Shown: positions 26,228 to 34,760, numbered from the stretch's first letter. The stretch: DNA of 64,000 nt from Paenibacillus glycinis (GCF_009909185.1 NZ_JAAAMV010000006.1:41553-105552), one strand, 5' to 3'. Program-made: numbers and translations. The notes: a model not told the origin generated them from the sequence alone.

Positions 26228-27307
26228 TTATACGAGTGGCGCCGCTACGGCGAACGGTACGGGCATCGCCCGTCCTTCCTCGCTGCTCTGCAGCGCCAGC
26301 TCGATCAATTGAATGGCCAGCCGCGCTTCCTCCGGCTTCACTTCCAGCTCCGCTTGGCCCTGGATATGCGCCATGACGTTCCGGTAATAATCGACGTAGG
26401 AGCCGGCGACCGTCTCGATGACGCCCTCCACGTGCAGTCCGCCGACGGAGGTATTGATCTTGCCCCACCGCTCCCGCGGCTCCTTGCCCCAATTGCGCAC
26501 GGCCGACGGCTGCGCGCCGGCGATCAGCGCCGCTTCCTGCGGGTCGATGCCATGCTTGACGAAAGATCCGTTCGAGCCGTACAACGCATAGCGCGGGGAT
26601 GCCTCCCGAACGAACTTGGACGACTTCAAGCGCACCTTCAGCCCGCTCTCGTACAGCAGCGCGACATCGAAATAATCATGCGCCTCCGCTCCTTCGCGCT
26701 GCATGCGAACATCGCCGGCAATGGAAGACGGCAGCCCGAACAGCGTAAGCGCCTGATCCATGAGATGCACGCCCAGGTCGTAAAACACGCCCGTTCCCGG
26801 CAGATTGCCCTCGCGCCAGTTGGTCGAGCGGAGTACCGGGTCGAAGCCGTCCCAGCGAAATTCGGCTTCCATGACCTCGCCCAGCAGGCCTTGGCGAAGC
26901 AGCTCCCGCAGCGTCAGGAAATCGCCGTCGAAGCGCCGGTTATGGAAGACGGAAAGCACCTTGCCCTTCTCCTTCGCGTGCGCGATCAGTTCGTCCGCTT
27001 CCTTGGCGGTCGGCGTGAACGGCTTCTCCACGACGACATGCTTGCCGGCCAGCAGCGCGTTCTTGACGAACGCATAATGGTCCGTGCTCGGCGTCGTCAC
27101 GACCACGAGATCGATCGTTTCATCCGCGTAAAGTTCTTCCACGCCGTGCACGACCTCTACCTCGGGGTAACGCGCCTTCGACTTGGCGCTTCGGCGTTCG
27201 ACGACCTTGGTCAGCTCCAGGCCGGGAACCGATGTAATGACCGGGGCATGAAACACGCTGCCGGCAAAGCCGTATCCGATCAAGCCGACTCGGATCGTCC
27301 CGTTCAT
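26228..27307 (-). CDS. Gfo/Idh/MocA-family oxidoreductase
   Basis: 359 residues. NAD-binding Rossmann motif GLIGYGFAGS at residue 7, VVTTPSTDH, and the catalytic-site EKPFTPTAKEA near 95 with FHNRRFDGDFLTL and GVFYDLGVHLMDQAL (catalytic Asp/His region) mark a sugar or inositol dehydrogenase close to the YdgJ/IolW group. The start at ATG 27307 overlaps the stop of the preceding gene (ATGA), so translation is coupled. Likely oxidises a sugar hydroxyl with NAD(P); substrate not known. Confidence 0.88.
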   Translation of the reverse strand: MNGTIRVGLIGYGFAGSVFHAPVITSVPGLELTKVVERRSAKSKARYPEVEVVHGVEELYADETIDLVVVTTPSTDHYAFVKNALLAGKHVVVEKPFTPTAKEADELIAHAKEKGKVLSVFHNRRFDGDFLTLRELLRQGLLGEVMEAEFRWDGFDPVLRSTNWREGNLPGTGVFYDLGVHLMDQALTLFGLPSSIAGDVRMQREGAEAHDYFDVALLYESGLKVRLKSSKFVREASPRYALYGSNGSFVKHGIDPQEAALIAGAQPSAVRNWGKEPRERWGKINTSVGGLHVEGVIETVAGSYVDYYRNVMAHIQGQAELEVKPEEARLAIQLIELALQSSEEGRAMPVPFAVAAPLV

Positions 27308-28056
27308 TTTGCGACGACCCCCATTCGGCTCAGGTTGTCGTAGCTGATGGCGATGCTTTCGAAGGCCGGGCGACGGCACGCATCCTGCTCGACTACGAGC
27401 CACTCCGTGCCGATTTCCTCCGCGGCCGCGAGGATCTCGCCGAAGTCCAGCACGCCTTCCCCGACCTCCGCGAAGAACCGCTCCTCGCCCGGCTCCATGT
27501 CCTTCACGTGCAGCACCGGACAGCGTCCGTTCAGCTTGCGCAGGTAGTGGGCCGGATCCTCGCCGCCCTTCTTCGCCCAGTACACGTCGAGCTCCAGCTT
27601 AACCAGCTCGGGATCGGTCGCGCCGAGCAAGATATCGAGCGCGGATTCGCCCTCGAACTGCTTGAACTCCCAGTCATGGTTATGATAGAGAAACTGAACG
27701 CCTCGCTCGCGGCAGGCGGCGCCGATGGCGTTGAACGTCTTCGCCGCTTCCAGCACGGCTTCGCGGGACTCGAACTTGTACGACATGGCCACGTATCGGG
27801 CGCCGAACAGGTCCAGAAAATCGATCAGCGCATCCAGGTCGTTCGTCAGCTGCTCCAGGCCGGCATGGCAGCCCATCACCCGCAAACCCAGGCGGTCGAA
27901 GTGCGCCTTCATTTCCTCCGCCGTCACGCCTTCCGGCGGCGGTCCCGCTTCCACGGCTTCATAGCCGATCTCGGCAACCTTCGTAAAGCTGCCCAGAAAA
28001 TCGTTTTTCAATTCCTCGCGAATGGTGTAAGGCTGTAGCGCTATCGGAAATTTCAT
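27304..28056 (-). CDS. Sugar phosphate isomerase/epimerase-like TIM-barrel protein
   Basis: 250 residues. MKFPIALQPYTIREEL, GYEAVEAGPPP, YVAMSYKF, FLYHNHDWEF, LVKLELDVYW, VLHVKDMEP and WLVVEQD mark the AP_endonuc_2 barrel with metal ligands Glu, Asp, His and Glu in the usual order. AAAGG precedes ATG 28056; the upstream frame to 28140 has no site. First gene of a TIM-dehydrogenase-TIM set (27304-25382). A short 5' region contains a hairpin array between it and the second dehydrogenase. Confidence 0.85.
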   Translation of the reverse strand: MKFPIALQPYTIREELKNDFLGSFTKVAEIGYEAVEAGPPPEGVTAEEMKAHFDRLGLRVMGCHAGLEQLTNDLDALIDFLDLFGARYVAMSYKFESREAVLEAAKTFNAIGAACRERGVQFLYHNHDWEFKQFEGESALDILLGATDPELVKLELDVYWAKKGGEDPAHYLRKLNGRCPVLHVKDMEPGEERFFAEVGEGVLDFGEILAAAEEIGTEWLVVEQDACRRPAFESIAISYDNLSRMGVVAK

Positions 28057-28187
28057 CGTTCTCGCAACCTTTCTGATTGGAAAGTGGGCGTTGCTGGGGG
28101 AATCACGCAACCTACGGTCGATAGGGGTCTCCGGTTGCATGATTCACCTGAAATGTACTCACCTCAATGAAGCACGGTATCTTATTT

Positions 28188-28376
28188 CCGGCGAATGCTG
28201 CATTTCCTTCTCCCGAAGGAAACGCAGACCCATCGCTTAGCCTATGCGCTCTCGTAGCCGGCGAATGCTGCATTTCCTTCTCGCGAAGGAAACGCAAACC
28301 CATCGCTGAGCCTATGCTCCCGTAGCCGGCGAATGCTGCATTTCCTTCTTGCGAAGGAAACGCACACCAATCGCCT
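28188..28376 (-). repeat. Three tandem hairpin-bearing repeats (period 68-70)
   Basis: Three units beginning CCGGCGAATGCTGCATTTCC start at 28188, 28258 and 28326. Each holds the stem TTTCCTTC/GAAGGAAA, flanked by TGC/GCA across an A-C mismatch. The four-base loops differ (TCCC, TCGC, TTGC) while the stems are identical. The linkers are similar (CATCGC, TAGCCTATGC, CGTAGCCGG). The array sits between two minus-strand dehydrogenase/epimerase genes, upstream of the 27304 gene. Confidence 0.9.
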
Positions 28377-28385
28377 TTAATCGCC

Positions 28386-29492
28386 TTAATCCAACAGGCC
28401 GTACATCAGGCCAAGCGGCAGCGCGGCCGGTTGTTCGCTGCGGGGCTCGATGAGGATATGGCGGCCTTCCTTCGACGAGGCCAGGATGGCCAACTGCAGA
28501 TCCAACACGTCGCTCGCCAATGCGCCGCTAGCGCGATGCTTGCGGCCGGTGCGGATGGCGTACGCCATGTCGGCGATGCCGATGCCTCTGCTGTTCTCCG
28601 CGAAGCCGTGCGAGTACGGGAACGAATGCGTTTCGCCGTTCCGCTGCTGAATCGTAATGGCGCCGTGGAACATATTCGGATCCGGTACGTGGAGAATCCC
28701 CTCCGTTCCGTAAATCTCCAATCGCGGCGTGTAGCCGAAGCTTTCTTTGGCCGCCTGCAGGGTCGCCGTGGCGCCGTTCTCGAAATCGAGCATCGCCGAC
28801 ACGTGCATCGGCGCTCCGACCGGAACCGTTTCGCCGTGGCGCGGAGACTTCGGATTGGTGACCGTATGCTCGCGCTTCACTTGGCCGGCCGATCCGCTTA
28901 CGCTTCTAACGGGTCCGAGCAGGTGAATGAAAGCGGTTAAATAATAAGGCGCCATATCGAACAACGGATCCCAACCGAACTGCAGATAGTTATGAAAATT
29001 CGGATGCATGCCGTCGTAAGCGTTTCCCATAATGATCAAGCCGCTCGCCGCGTACGGCATGCCGATCCAACCGTCCTCGATGATCTTCCGGCTCGTTTGC
29101 AGTCCGGCGCCCAGGAACGTGTCCGGGGCGCAGCCGACCCGAAGTCCCTTCTCCTCGGCCAGCGCAAGCACGCGGTCCGCGTCTTCGCGATTCAGCGCAA
29201 AAGGCTTCTCCGTGTAAACGTGCTTGCCGGCGTTCAAGATCTGCAGGTTCACTTCCGCATGCACCTGGGGCGCGGTCAAATTCACGACGATTTCGATCTC
29301 GGGGTCATCCAGCAATTCCTGAACGGTGCAAGCCTTCGGAATCCCGTATTCCTCCGCCCGCTTGCGGGCCATCTCCGGCATCAAATCCGCGACGGCGGCA
29401 ACTTCAAGGATACCGAATGTTTTCGTGCAGTTTTCCAGATAAATCCCGCTGATGACGCCGCAACCGATTATGCCGATTTTCGTCTTCTGCAT
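28386..29492 (-). CDS. Gfo/Idh/MocA-family oxidoreductase
   Basis: 368 residues. Rossmann motif GIIGCGVISGIY at residue 7, VVNLTAPQVHAEV, EKPFALNREDADRVL, and GWDPLFDMAPYYLTAFIHLLGP near 190 with the catalytic Asp/His of the family. Close in type to glucose-fructose oxidoreductase-like enzymes. AAAGG is spaced for ATG 29492; GTG 29501 is nearer but badly placed. Separated from the downstream TIM-dehydrogenase-TIM operon by the hairpin array, it is nevertheless likely to work in the same pathway as a second dehydrogenase. Confidence 0.88.
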   Translation of the reverse strand: MQKTKIGIIGCGVISGIYLENCTKTFGILEVAAVADLMPEMARKRAEEYGIPKACTVQELLDDPEIEIVVNLTAPQVHAEVNLQILNAGKHVYTEKPFALNREDADRVLALAEEKGLRVGCAPDTFLGAGLQTSRKIIEDGWIGMPYAASGLIIMGNAYDGMHPNFHNYLQFGWDPLFDMAPYYLTAFIHLLGPVRSVSGSAGQVKREHTVTNPKSPRHGETVPVGAPMHVSAMLDFENGATATLQAAKESFGYTPRLEIYGTEGILHVPDPNMFHGAITIQQRNGETHSFPYSHGFAENSRGIGIADMAYAIRTGRKHRASGALASDVLDLQLAILASSKEGRHILIEPRSEQPAALPLGLMYGLLD

Positions 29493-29819
29493 CACACTCA
29501 CCTTTCATCTGCGTATTCGTATAAACAATTCCGCTTTCGGACGCTTATTTCCTTCCCCCAAGCGGAAAGTCTTTCCTTCCAAAGGCGAGAAACCGCGTCG
29601 GCGCTACGAAATTCAGTGAATTTTTTTCTGTGATTAAAGGTTGGTTCGAAAGCAAACAGCCGGCGTCCGAACTGCAGTTCCGGCGGCCATCTGACGGAGG
29701 ACGCGAAAACACCGCCATGGCGCTGGCCCTGACGGTGCGTGCGGTTGAGCGGTACTCGGCACGGTCCTAGAAGTTATCATTGCCGGCCGGCACAGGCTCT
29801 CGAGTAAGGAATGGGTGGC

Positions 29820-29882
29820 ATGAGTTTTATAGGCGGCATGGGCGGCATGAGTTTTATAGGCGGCATGGGCGGCATGAGGTAA
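29820..29882 (+). CDS. Possible 20-residue Gly/Met-rich peptide
   Basis: ATG at 29820 lies nine bases after AAGGA, and the frame runs to TAA at 29880-29882. The product is two copies of MSFIGGMGG followed by MR. The gene contains two exact 27-base repeats (29820-29846 and 29847-29873). The rest of 29493-29989 holds no recognisable gene. It may be a chance repeat rather than a gene. Confidence 0.3.
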   Translation: MSFIGGMGGMSFIGGMGGMR

Positions 29883-29989
29883 GAATGAACGATAAATCCA
29901 TCCGTATCATCGGCCAACGAAGGCTCGCCTGCCTCTATTCCACATCGCCTCCTTCAGCTCCGGACAAGGTCGACGGGATCAAGTTAAGG

Positions 29990-30733
29990 TCACGAAGGCT
30001 GGACGGTTGGCCGAATAATCATTTCGTTGATACTCGTATCGTCGGGTTCGTTGATCGCAAAGGCAATCGCTCTGGCTATGCTGTTCGGCGATATTGCGAC
30101 TTGATTCATTTCGCTCACCCAGTCCTTGACTTCCGGACTCGTAATGGAATCGGTTAATTCCGTTGCCGTGATTCCGGGCGAAATGATCGTCGTCCGAATA
30201 TTGGAGGCCGGCGATTCTTCCTGACGCAACCCTTCCGAGATCGCTCTGACGGCAAATTTAGTGGCACTGTACACGGCGGCGGTAGGGTCAACCCGGTAGC
30301 CGGAGACCGAGGAAACGGTAATGATATGTCCCGACTTCTGTTCTCTCATCGTCGGCAGCACCGCCGCGATTCCGTATAACGCGCCCTTTATGTTCACGTC
30401 GATCATGCTGTCCCATTCTTCAATTTTCAATTCGCGCAGATAGGATAACGGCATAATGCCGGCGTTATTGATCAAGACATCGATTTTTCCGAATCGCGCT
30501 ATCGCGTGTTGGGCGAGATGTTGCATCTCCGTCGCCGATGCGACATCCGTTTTGACGTATACGGCACTGCCCCCGGCTTGATTGATTTGCTCCGCAATCA
30601 TCCGTATCCGCTCTTCTCTCCTCGCCGCCAACACGACGTTTGCGCCGTATTTCCCAAGCAGCAGCGCCGTTGCTTGTCCGATGCCGCTCGACGCCCCGGT
30701 AATAATCACGACTTTCGATTTTACGTTCTCCAT
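29990..30733 (-). CDS. Short-chain dehydrogenase/reductase
   Basis: 247 residues, classical SDR size. TGASSGIG at residue 13 binds NAD(P); RR near residue 38 favours NADP; NNAG is near 88; the catalytic Ser-Tyr-Lys reads SSVSGYRV...VYSATK near 140-160. It uses an unknown alcohol or ketone. No operon partners. It starts the A+T-rich accessory region; an inverted repeat lies upstream. Confidence 0.9.
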   Translation of the reverse strand: MENVKSKVVIITGASSGIGQATALLLGKYGANVVLAARREERIRMIAEQINQAGGSAVYVKTDVASATEMQHLAQHAIARFGKIDVLINNAGIMPLSYLRELKIEEWDSMIDVNIKGALYGIAAVLPTMREQKSGHIITVSSVSGYRVDPTAAVYSATKFAVRAISEGLRQEESPASNIRTTIISPGITATELTDSITSPEVKDWVSEMNQVAISPNSIARAIAFAINEPDDTSINEMIIRPTVQPS

Positions 30734-30811
30734 CCTGCCTCACTCCTAGGTTTTCGATTATTGCCTCTCTATTCGATCCGCAATCTCGAATTCATTGTAC
30801 CCCTAGTAATT

Positions 30812-30827
30812 TGACAACAGGCTGTCA
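30812..30827 (-). promoter_or_regulatory. Inverted repeat upstream of the SDR gene
   Basis: TGACA-N6-TGTCA, 79 bases before the SDR start, with TACAAT 14 bases closer to the gene on the minus strand. Candidate repressor site; the regulator is not adjacent. 30734-31106 otherwise shows no gene. Confidence 0.35.
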
Positions 30828-30898
30828 TATTATGAATCGGGCCGTGAGCTTTACGGGTTCCAATTTGTTCCTTTTCCCGTCTCGGCTAAATAGCAAAT

Positions 30899-30948
30899 TA
30901 AAAAGCCCCGGCTCAAATCCCAAGCGATCGGAATTTGTACGGAGCTTA
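30899..30948 (-). terminator. Imperfect terminator-like hairpin
   Basis: Minus strand AGCTCCGTACAAATTCC...GGGATTTG..CCGGGGCT followed by TTTTTAATTT. No intact minus-strand gene ends here, so it may be a relic of the decayed gene upstream. Confidence 0.4.
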
Positions 30949-31106
30949 GTTCAGTAGTAGAAATAGATCGTTCATTTGGCCGTTAAGGGAACGGTCCAGG
31001 CTTATTCCCATGAAATACGCGAATGTCCCCTGCTATGCGCCTTGTCCAACGAAACGAATGTCTCGGATCATATTCATAATGGCGAATTCAATATGAAAGG
31101 GAGTGC

Positions 31107-31380
31107 ATGCCGGAGATGGCGGTCCGTGCCGTAAAGCATAGCAAGAATAGATTGCACCATAGGGCCGCGAGAAAGTGTCCGAGTCCCGGCACTAGCAATC
31201 AGCTCACCATTCTGCAAACGATTCAGCAAGCTCAGGCACAGTTACGGGCGCAACTGCAAGCCCAGCTGCAATTCCAAGCACAACTTGGGATACAGCCCAA
31301 AACCACCGGGCAAAGAAATCGATACAGATGCAAAGGCGGTTGCCGCCCTTCTTATTGGCACAACAGTTATTGTCCAGTAG
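31107..31380 (+). pseudogene. Gln/Ala-rich protein gene with a one-base frameshift
   Basis: AAAGGGAG precedes ATG 31107. The frame encodes a Gln/Ala/Leu-rich stretch (QAQAQLRAQLQAQLQFQAQL) up to an AAAA run at 31299-31302. Beyond this it gives a Cys-rich tail to 31388. In the next frame a well-formed ending, KEIDTDAKAVAALLIGTTVIV then Q and stop at 31378-31380, follows the same Gln-rich context. Removing one A joins Gln-rich head and this tail into a protein of about 90 residues. The IDxDAKAV-ALLI-type tail after a Gln-rich region looks like that of small spore or surface proteins of Bacillales; the family name is not certain. Confidence 0.55.
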
Positions 31381-31463
31381 AAGGATGAAGCAATCGCGGA
31401 TGACGGAGGTGTAATCGAAGAGGTAAATGAATCTGCCATAAAGATTAATGGTATGTATTATAC

Positions 31464-31501
31464 AAAAGCCGCCTGCCGGTTCTATGTCCGTTAAGGCGGC
31501 T
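31464..31501 (-). terminator. Terminator-like hairpin
   Basis: GCCGCC and GGCGGC arms (minus strand), with TTTTG after the second arm. No gene that it would serve is intact. Confidence 0.4.
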
Positions 31502-31613
31502 TCGAAAAGAGGAGCGGAAACATCCATGGCTATGGGGTCTCCCTGTTGGGGAACCAAGGGAGAAGTTTCGTCCTTTACTTTTTTAGACGAATAATAGGAC
31601 ATATATACATTGA

Positions 31614-31923
31614 TTAAGGAGCCGAAAGCGAACCATTCGGGTCCTTTTGACTTAAGCGAGGCATGACCCGCGCGAAATACTCCCCGAACTTAATCGTTAG
31701 CTGCGTCTTAGCTACGTCACGTGTCATCCCGAAAGTGTCTTCATACCCGCGGCACGCGTACCGATATCAGGATGAAATTTTCCTCACTCATCCCATGCTC
31801 CCACCACTTGATTTTCGCAAACCTGAACTGCTTCTTAATCGTAATGATTTCGGCGTTAATCAGGTCAATAAGCCGGTCCGTCGCCATCAGAAATAGCGGC
31901 TTGAGGGTGTTGAACGAGCCCAT
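31614..31923 (-). pseudogene. Decayed gene for a small conserved protein
   Basis: On the minus strand a first frame reads LFLMATDRLIDLINAEIITI, FRFAKIKWWEHGMSEENFIL, then stops after VRVPRV at 31741. A second frame takes over at about 31740 with GYEDTFGMTRDVAKTQLTIK and FGEYFARVMPRL, ending at a TAA at 31614-31616. The two halves form one protein of about 100 residues if one base is changed near 31740. No ribosome site precedes the ATG at 31923, so the 5' end may also be lost. The WWEHG / RGYED pattern looks like a small conserved Bacillales protein of unknown function. Confidence 0.55.
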
Positions 31924-32041
31924 TTGGTTTTGACAAAATGAAAAAAGTCATGATTTTCCTGGCCTTTAACGAGATAATGTTCTTATCACCCGACAACCTG
32001 CTATATGTCACGTGTCCAAGCGTTTACCCATATACTGATCA

Positions 32042-33082
32042 TCACAAAGAGCGCTTACCGCACAAGTAACTTGCATATTGGATCGGGCGCTGATAAACGA
32101 CGGAACGGTTAGGAATGCCTCGGTACAGATCCTTCTGGGGCTTGCCGTTCAGCTCGATAATCCAAGGATGCGCTTCGCTGTCCAACGCGATGTCGACGCT
32201 GAATTCGCCCAGATGGTAATCGGTCTCCATGTCGAGGATCTCCGCCGTTCTGAGGCTGACATCATATATGGAAGTCATGATGGCTTGAACCTTGACTGGC
32301 GGGTATAACTTCTTAAGGATATCCTGAGACAAACAAGTTTTTATGAAAAAGCTCGTATTAAAGCTGCCTTTATGGGCGATTCGACTCACGAGATTCGTGA
32401 CGGACCACAGCCCCTGCTCATTCTTCTGAACAAGGGATCGAATATCGAAGACCTGCCCGTCAATTTGGCGAATTGGGATTCCCTTTTGCACGATGTACTG
32501 AGTGGAGCCAATCAAGTTCTTCATATGATCCTGAAAAAATGCAAGATCGCTCGTCGCCGTCTTGGGGGCGAAATAGTGCTGACCCACGCGGGCATTTCCC
32601 CATGAATTCATTTCCGCTCGGTACACCCCTTTGCCCATGCATCCGAATAGCGGTTTAAAATAAATCTCCTTATGGCGCTCCAGCATGCTCATCACGTCCG
32701 CTTTTTCATAAGGAACCGTCTCCGGCAGATTTGACGTGAGCCACCTATTTAGCTTGTTGAAAATATCCAGCTTGTTTAGCTGATTAATATGGTTAAAGCA
32801 ATGATCTTCTCCGATCGCAGCTCCCAGTCTATCGACTAGCTGAGGATCCAAGCCGTAACAGCAGTTATACACGACTTGGGGAAAAGGAAATCGGCCGAAA
32901 GACCATCTTCCTTTAACGCGTTGCAATCCGAGCACCGTCCGGCCTTTCCAATCGATAGAAGTAGGAGTGAAGGAGATCAGTTTCACACCTGCCGCGTTGT
33001 GCGATAAATATTGGCTAAGTAAGTATTTCCTTTGCGTTCGATTCGCGACAAGAATTCCTACGAACCCGTTTTTGATAGTCAT
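32042..33082 (-). CDS. YheC/YheD-type spore coat-associated protein (ATP-grasp fold)
   Basis: 346 residues. After GFVGILVANRTQRKYLLSQYL the core includes VYNCCYGLDPQLVDRL, KEIYFKPLFGCMGKGVYR (ATP-binding Lys and Gly loop), YIVQKGIPIRQIDGQVFDIR, and near the end GEFSVDIALDSEAHPWIIELN with the acidic metal ligands and Asn of an ATP-grasp site. This layout is that of the YheC/YheD proteins linked to the endospore coat. GGAGG is six bases before ATG 33082; the longer frame from 33229 lacks one. Single gene in the A+T-rich region, divergent from a collagen-like protein gene. Confidence 0.8.
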   Translation of the reverse strand: MTIKNGFVGILVANRTQRKYLLSQYLSHNAAGVKLISFTPTSIDWKGRTVLGLQRVKGRWSFGRFPFPQVVYNCCYGLDPQLVDRLGAAIGEDHCFNHINQLNKLDIFNKLNRWLTSNLPETVPYEKADVMSMLERHKEIYFKPLFGCMGKGVYRAEMNSWGNARVGQHYFAPKTATSDLAFFQDHMKNLIGSTQYIVQKGIPIRQIDGQVFDIRSLVQKNEQGLWSVTNLVSRIAHKGSFNTSFFIKTCLSQDILKKLYPPVKVQAIMTSIYDVSLRTAEILDMETDYHLGEFSVDIALDSEAHPWIIELNGKPQKDLYRGIPNRSVVYQRPIQYASYLCGKRSL

Positions 33083-33280
33083 AGCCGGCCTCCGTCTAGA
33101 AATCGCAAGATTCATATGATCATGGTATGTAAGCCACCCCTTACCCGCATGGACAACAATACAACGCAGCTCAAAAAAATCGGTACGCAACGATTCAATG
33201 TGGAATATGGTATGTGTGGGTAACCTCACCGGATTTAAACCCAGTCCGATTACATTAAACGAGGAGTGTGTAAACAGTCA

Positions 33281-33895
33281 ATGGGTAGATTACCAGGTAT
33301 TCCCGGACCTCCCGGACCAATAGGTCCTCAAGGATTAACAGGATCCACGGGCGCACAAGGACCCGCTGGTCCAACAGGCATACAAGGTCCTCCCGGACCA
33401 ACAGGCATACAAGGTCCTCCCGGACCAACTGGTCCCGCCGCTCCTGATATGTTCGCCTTCTTGTGCAGTACGGTCGACCAGGTGGTCGCAGCCGCGGCTG
33501 CTCCCGGCGCCCAAGGTGGAGCCGTTACGTTCAACAACTTCTTAATCAACTCTACGGACGTATCCTTTACTGCACCTTCCACCGTTAACATCCTGTCGAC
33601 AGGATTTTATCGAATTACTTGGGAAGTGTTTCCGACTCCTGGCAACTCCGCCTTCGGCTTGTTCTTCGACCCGGACGGTGCTGGTCCAACTCCGCCGGCA
33701 CTCGTACCTTGCAGCAACTACGGATCAAGCGCGGGTAACCAACCGTATCCAGGCCAAGTCGTTACCCAGTTGACCGCTGGCGGAACGCTCACACTCAACC
33801 GGATCGATAACATGGGTGCCTTGACTTTGCAAGCAAGCATCGGTGGCGGAACGCCTGTCACGAGTGCATCGCTTGTCATTGAGAGATTAACCTAA
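33281..33895 (+). CDS. Collagen-like protein with a BclA-type C-terminal domain
   Basis: 204 residues. From residue 5 about 16 Gly-X-Y triplets ([19 protein letters not shown]...) give a short collagen rod; two exact 27-base repeats (33378-33404, 33405-33431) encode GIQGPPGPT twice. The remaining 150 residues ([34 protein letters not shown], and [10 protein letters not shown] at the end) form a C1q/TNF-like trimer head as in exosporium glycoproteins. GAGGAG at 33261-33266 is 14 bases from ATG 33281; the in-frame GTG 33266 overlaps that site and is discounted. Probably a spore-surface filament. Confidence 0.85.
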   Translation: MGRLPGIPGPPGPIGPQGLTGSTGAQGPAGPTGIQGPPGPTGIQGPPGPTGPAAPDMFAFLCSTVDQVVAAAAAPGAQGGAVTFNNFLINSTDVSFTAPSTVNILSTGFYRITWEVFPTPGNSAFGLFFDPDGAGPTPPALVPCSNYGSSAGNQPYPGQVVTQLTAGGTLTLNRIDNMGALTLQASIGGGTPVTSASLVIERLT

Positions 33896-33914
33896 TAAAT
33901 TAATCATCAGCGCA

Positions 33915-33957
33915 GCTTCCCTTTGGATCGGCCAGGATCCTTGGGGAAGCCTATTTT
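33915..33957 (+). terminator. Terminator of the collagen-like gene
   Basis: GCTTCCC...GGGAAGC with inner GGATC/GATCC pairing, then CTATTTTG. From here to 34185 no gene is supported. Confidence 0.7.
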
Positions 33958-34185
33958 GTTTATTTGCATTTCATGAACGGAGTTTGTATTGGACTCTCGT
34001 GATTGGCTTCCGGATAAACCACGTTTCGTTGTAAAAAGTTGCTCTTTGCCACGTTATCCTCCTTCTGCCGGTCCAGCAGACGGCAAGGTTCGACCACCGG
34101 TGACAGAGCTCAATAGGATTGTGATTGCATACGGAGAATGGCCTGCTAACCGGACGGCGGACCTCCCTTCTTTCGTGAGAATGAT

Positions 34186-34218
34186 AAAAGCCCTGGCGAT
34201 CAATCGCCGGGGCTTTTA
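34186..34218. terminator. Bidirectional terminator
   Basis: AAAAGCCCTGGCGAT-CA-ATCGCCGGGGCTTTT, T-runs both ways. Ends the first WGxxGxxG-type gene on the minus strand. Confidence 0.85.
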
Positions 34219-34243
34219 TTTTGTTTGCTGTTCTGTCTCTAAA

Positions 34244-34555
34244 TTATCTACGTTCTGGTTCGCGATTATGACTACGACCTCTCAAGCCAATCAGACCAAG
34301 CAATCCCAACCAGCCAAGCCAATCCCAATCCATTCCATTGTCATCATTCACAGCATTAGCGCGATAGTTGCCACCAGCAGTCGATGTAGCATTGTAGCTG
34401 TTTGTATTCATTCCTTGGCTGTTATAAGATTGGTTGTTCATGCCACCGTCGTTACTTTGGTTCGAAACTGTTCCGTGAGCGCTTAGTACGCCAGCGCTTA
34501 ACATTAAGGTTAAGCAGCCTATCAGCAACAATGTAAGAAGAAATTTCTTTCTCAA
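34244..34555 (-). CDS. Small secreted WGxxGxxG-type protein
   Basis: 103 residues, starting with TTG (GAGGAGTG upstream). Signal peptide MRKKFLLTLLLIGCLTLMLSAG, an Asn/Ser-rich middle with NSYNATSTAGGNYRANAVNDD, then a short hydrophobic C-terminus DWLGWLGLLGLIGLRGR and a basic-acidic tail. The last part has the W-G-x-x-G-x-x-G sorting-like ending seen in NCBI's WGxxGxxG-CTERM family of unknown role. Its paralogue is encoded just upstream (34761-35075); the two share NYRANAVNDDN. Confidence 0.75.
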   Translation of the reverse strand: MRKKFLLTLLLIGCLTLMLSAGVLSAHGTVSNQSNDGGMNNQSYNSQGMNTNSYNATSTAGGNYRANAVNDDNGMDWDWLGWLGLLGLIGLRGRSHNREPERR

Positions 34556-34724
34556 GGTAATTCACTCCTCGATGGGTTGTTTGAATTTCTTAGTTGGTTT
34601 TCCCGTAATGGATTTTGATTATTCTGTTCACTTGCCCCACGTGTTCGGAATAGATATCAATCTGCGGGAGAGGCAGACTAGAAGATTTTACATTGAAAAA
34701 GTTATTCAACAACTTCATCCAAAC

Positions 34725-34756
34725 AAAAAAGCCCCTGTTGTACAAGGGCTTTTTTC
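34725..34756. terminator. Bidirectional terminator
   Basis: AAAAAAGCCC-CTGTTGTACAA-GGGCTTTTTT. Ends the second WGxxGxxG-type gene. Confidence 0.85.
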
Positions 34757-34760
34757 CAAT

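Noticed and set aside
28188..28376. A possible CRISPR array, because of evenly spaced repeats
   Set aside because: The units are nearly identical along their whole length with no unique spacers, and no cas genes are near.
31204..31602. 132-residue minus frame
   Set aside because: No ribosome site, and it passes through a terminator-like hairpin and over the Gln-rich gene.
33989..34486. 165-residue plus frame from a TTG start
   Set aside because: It runs through a bidirectional terminator and antisense to a WGxxGxxG gene.
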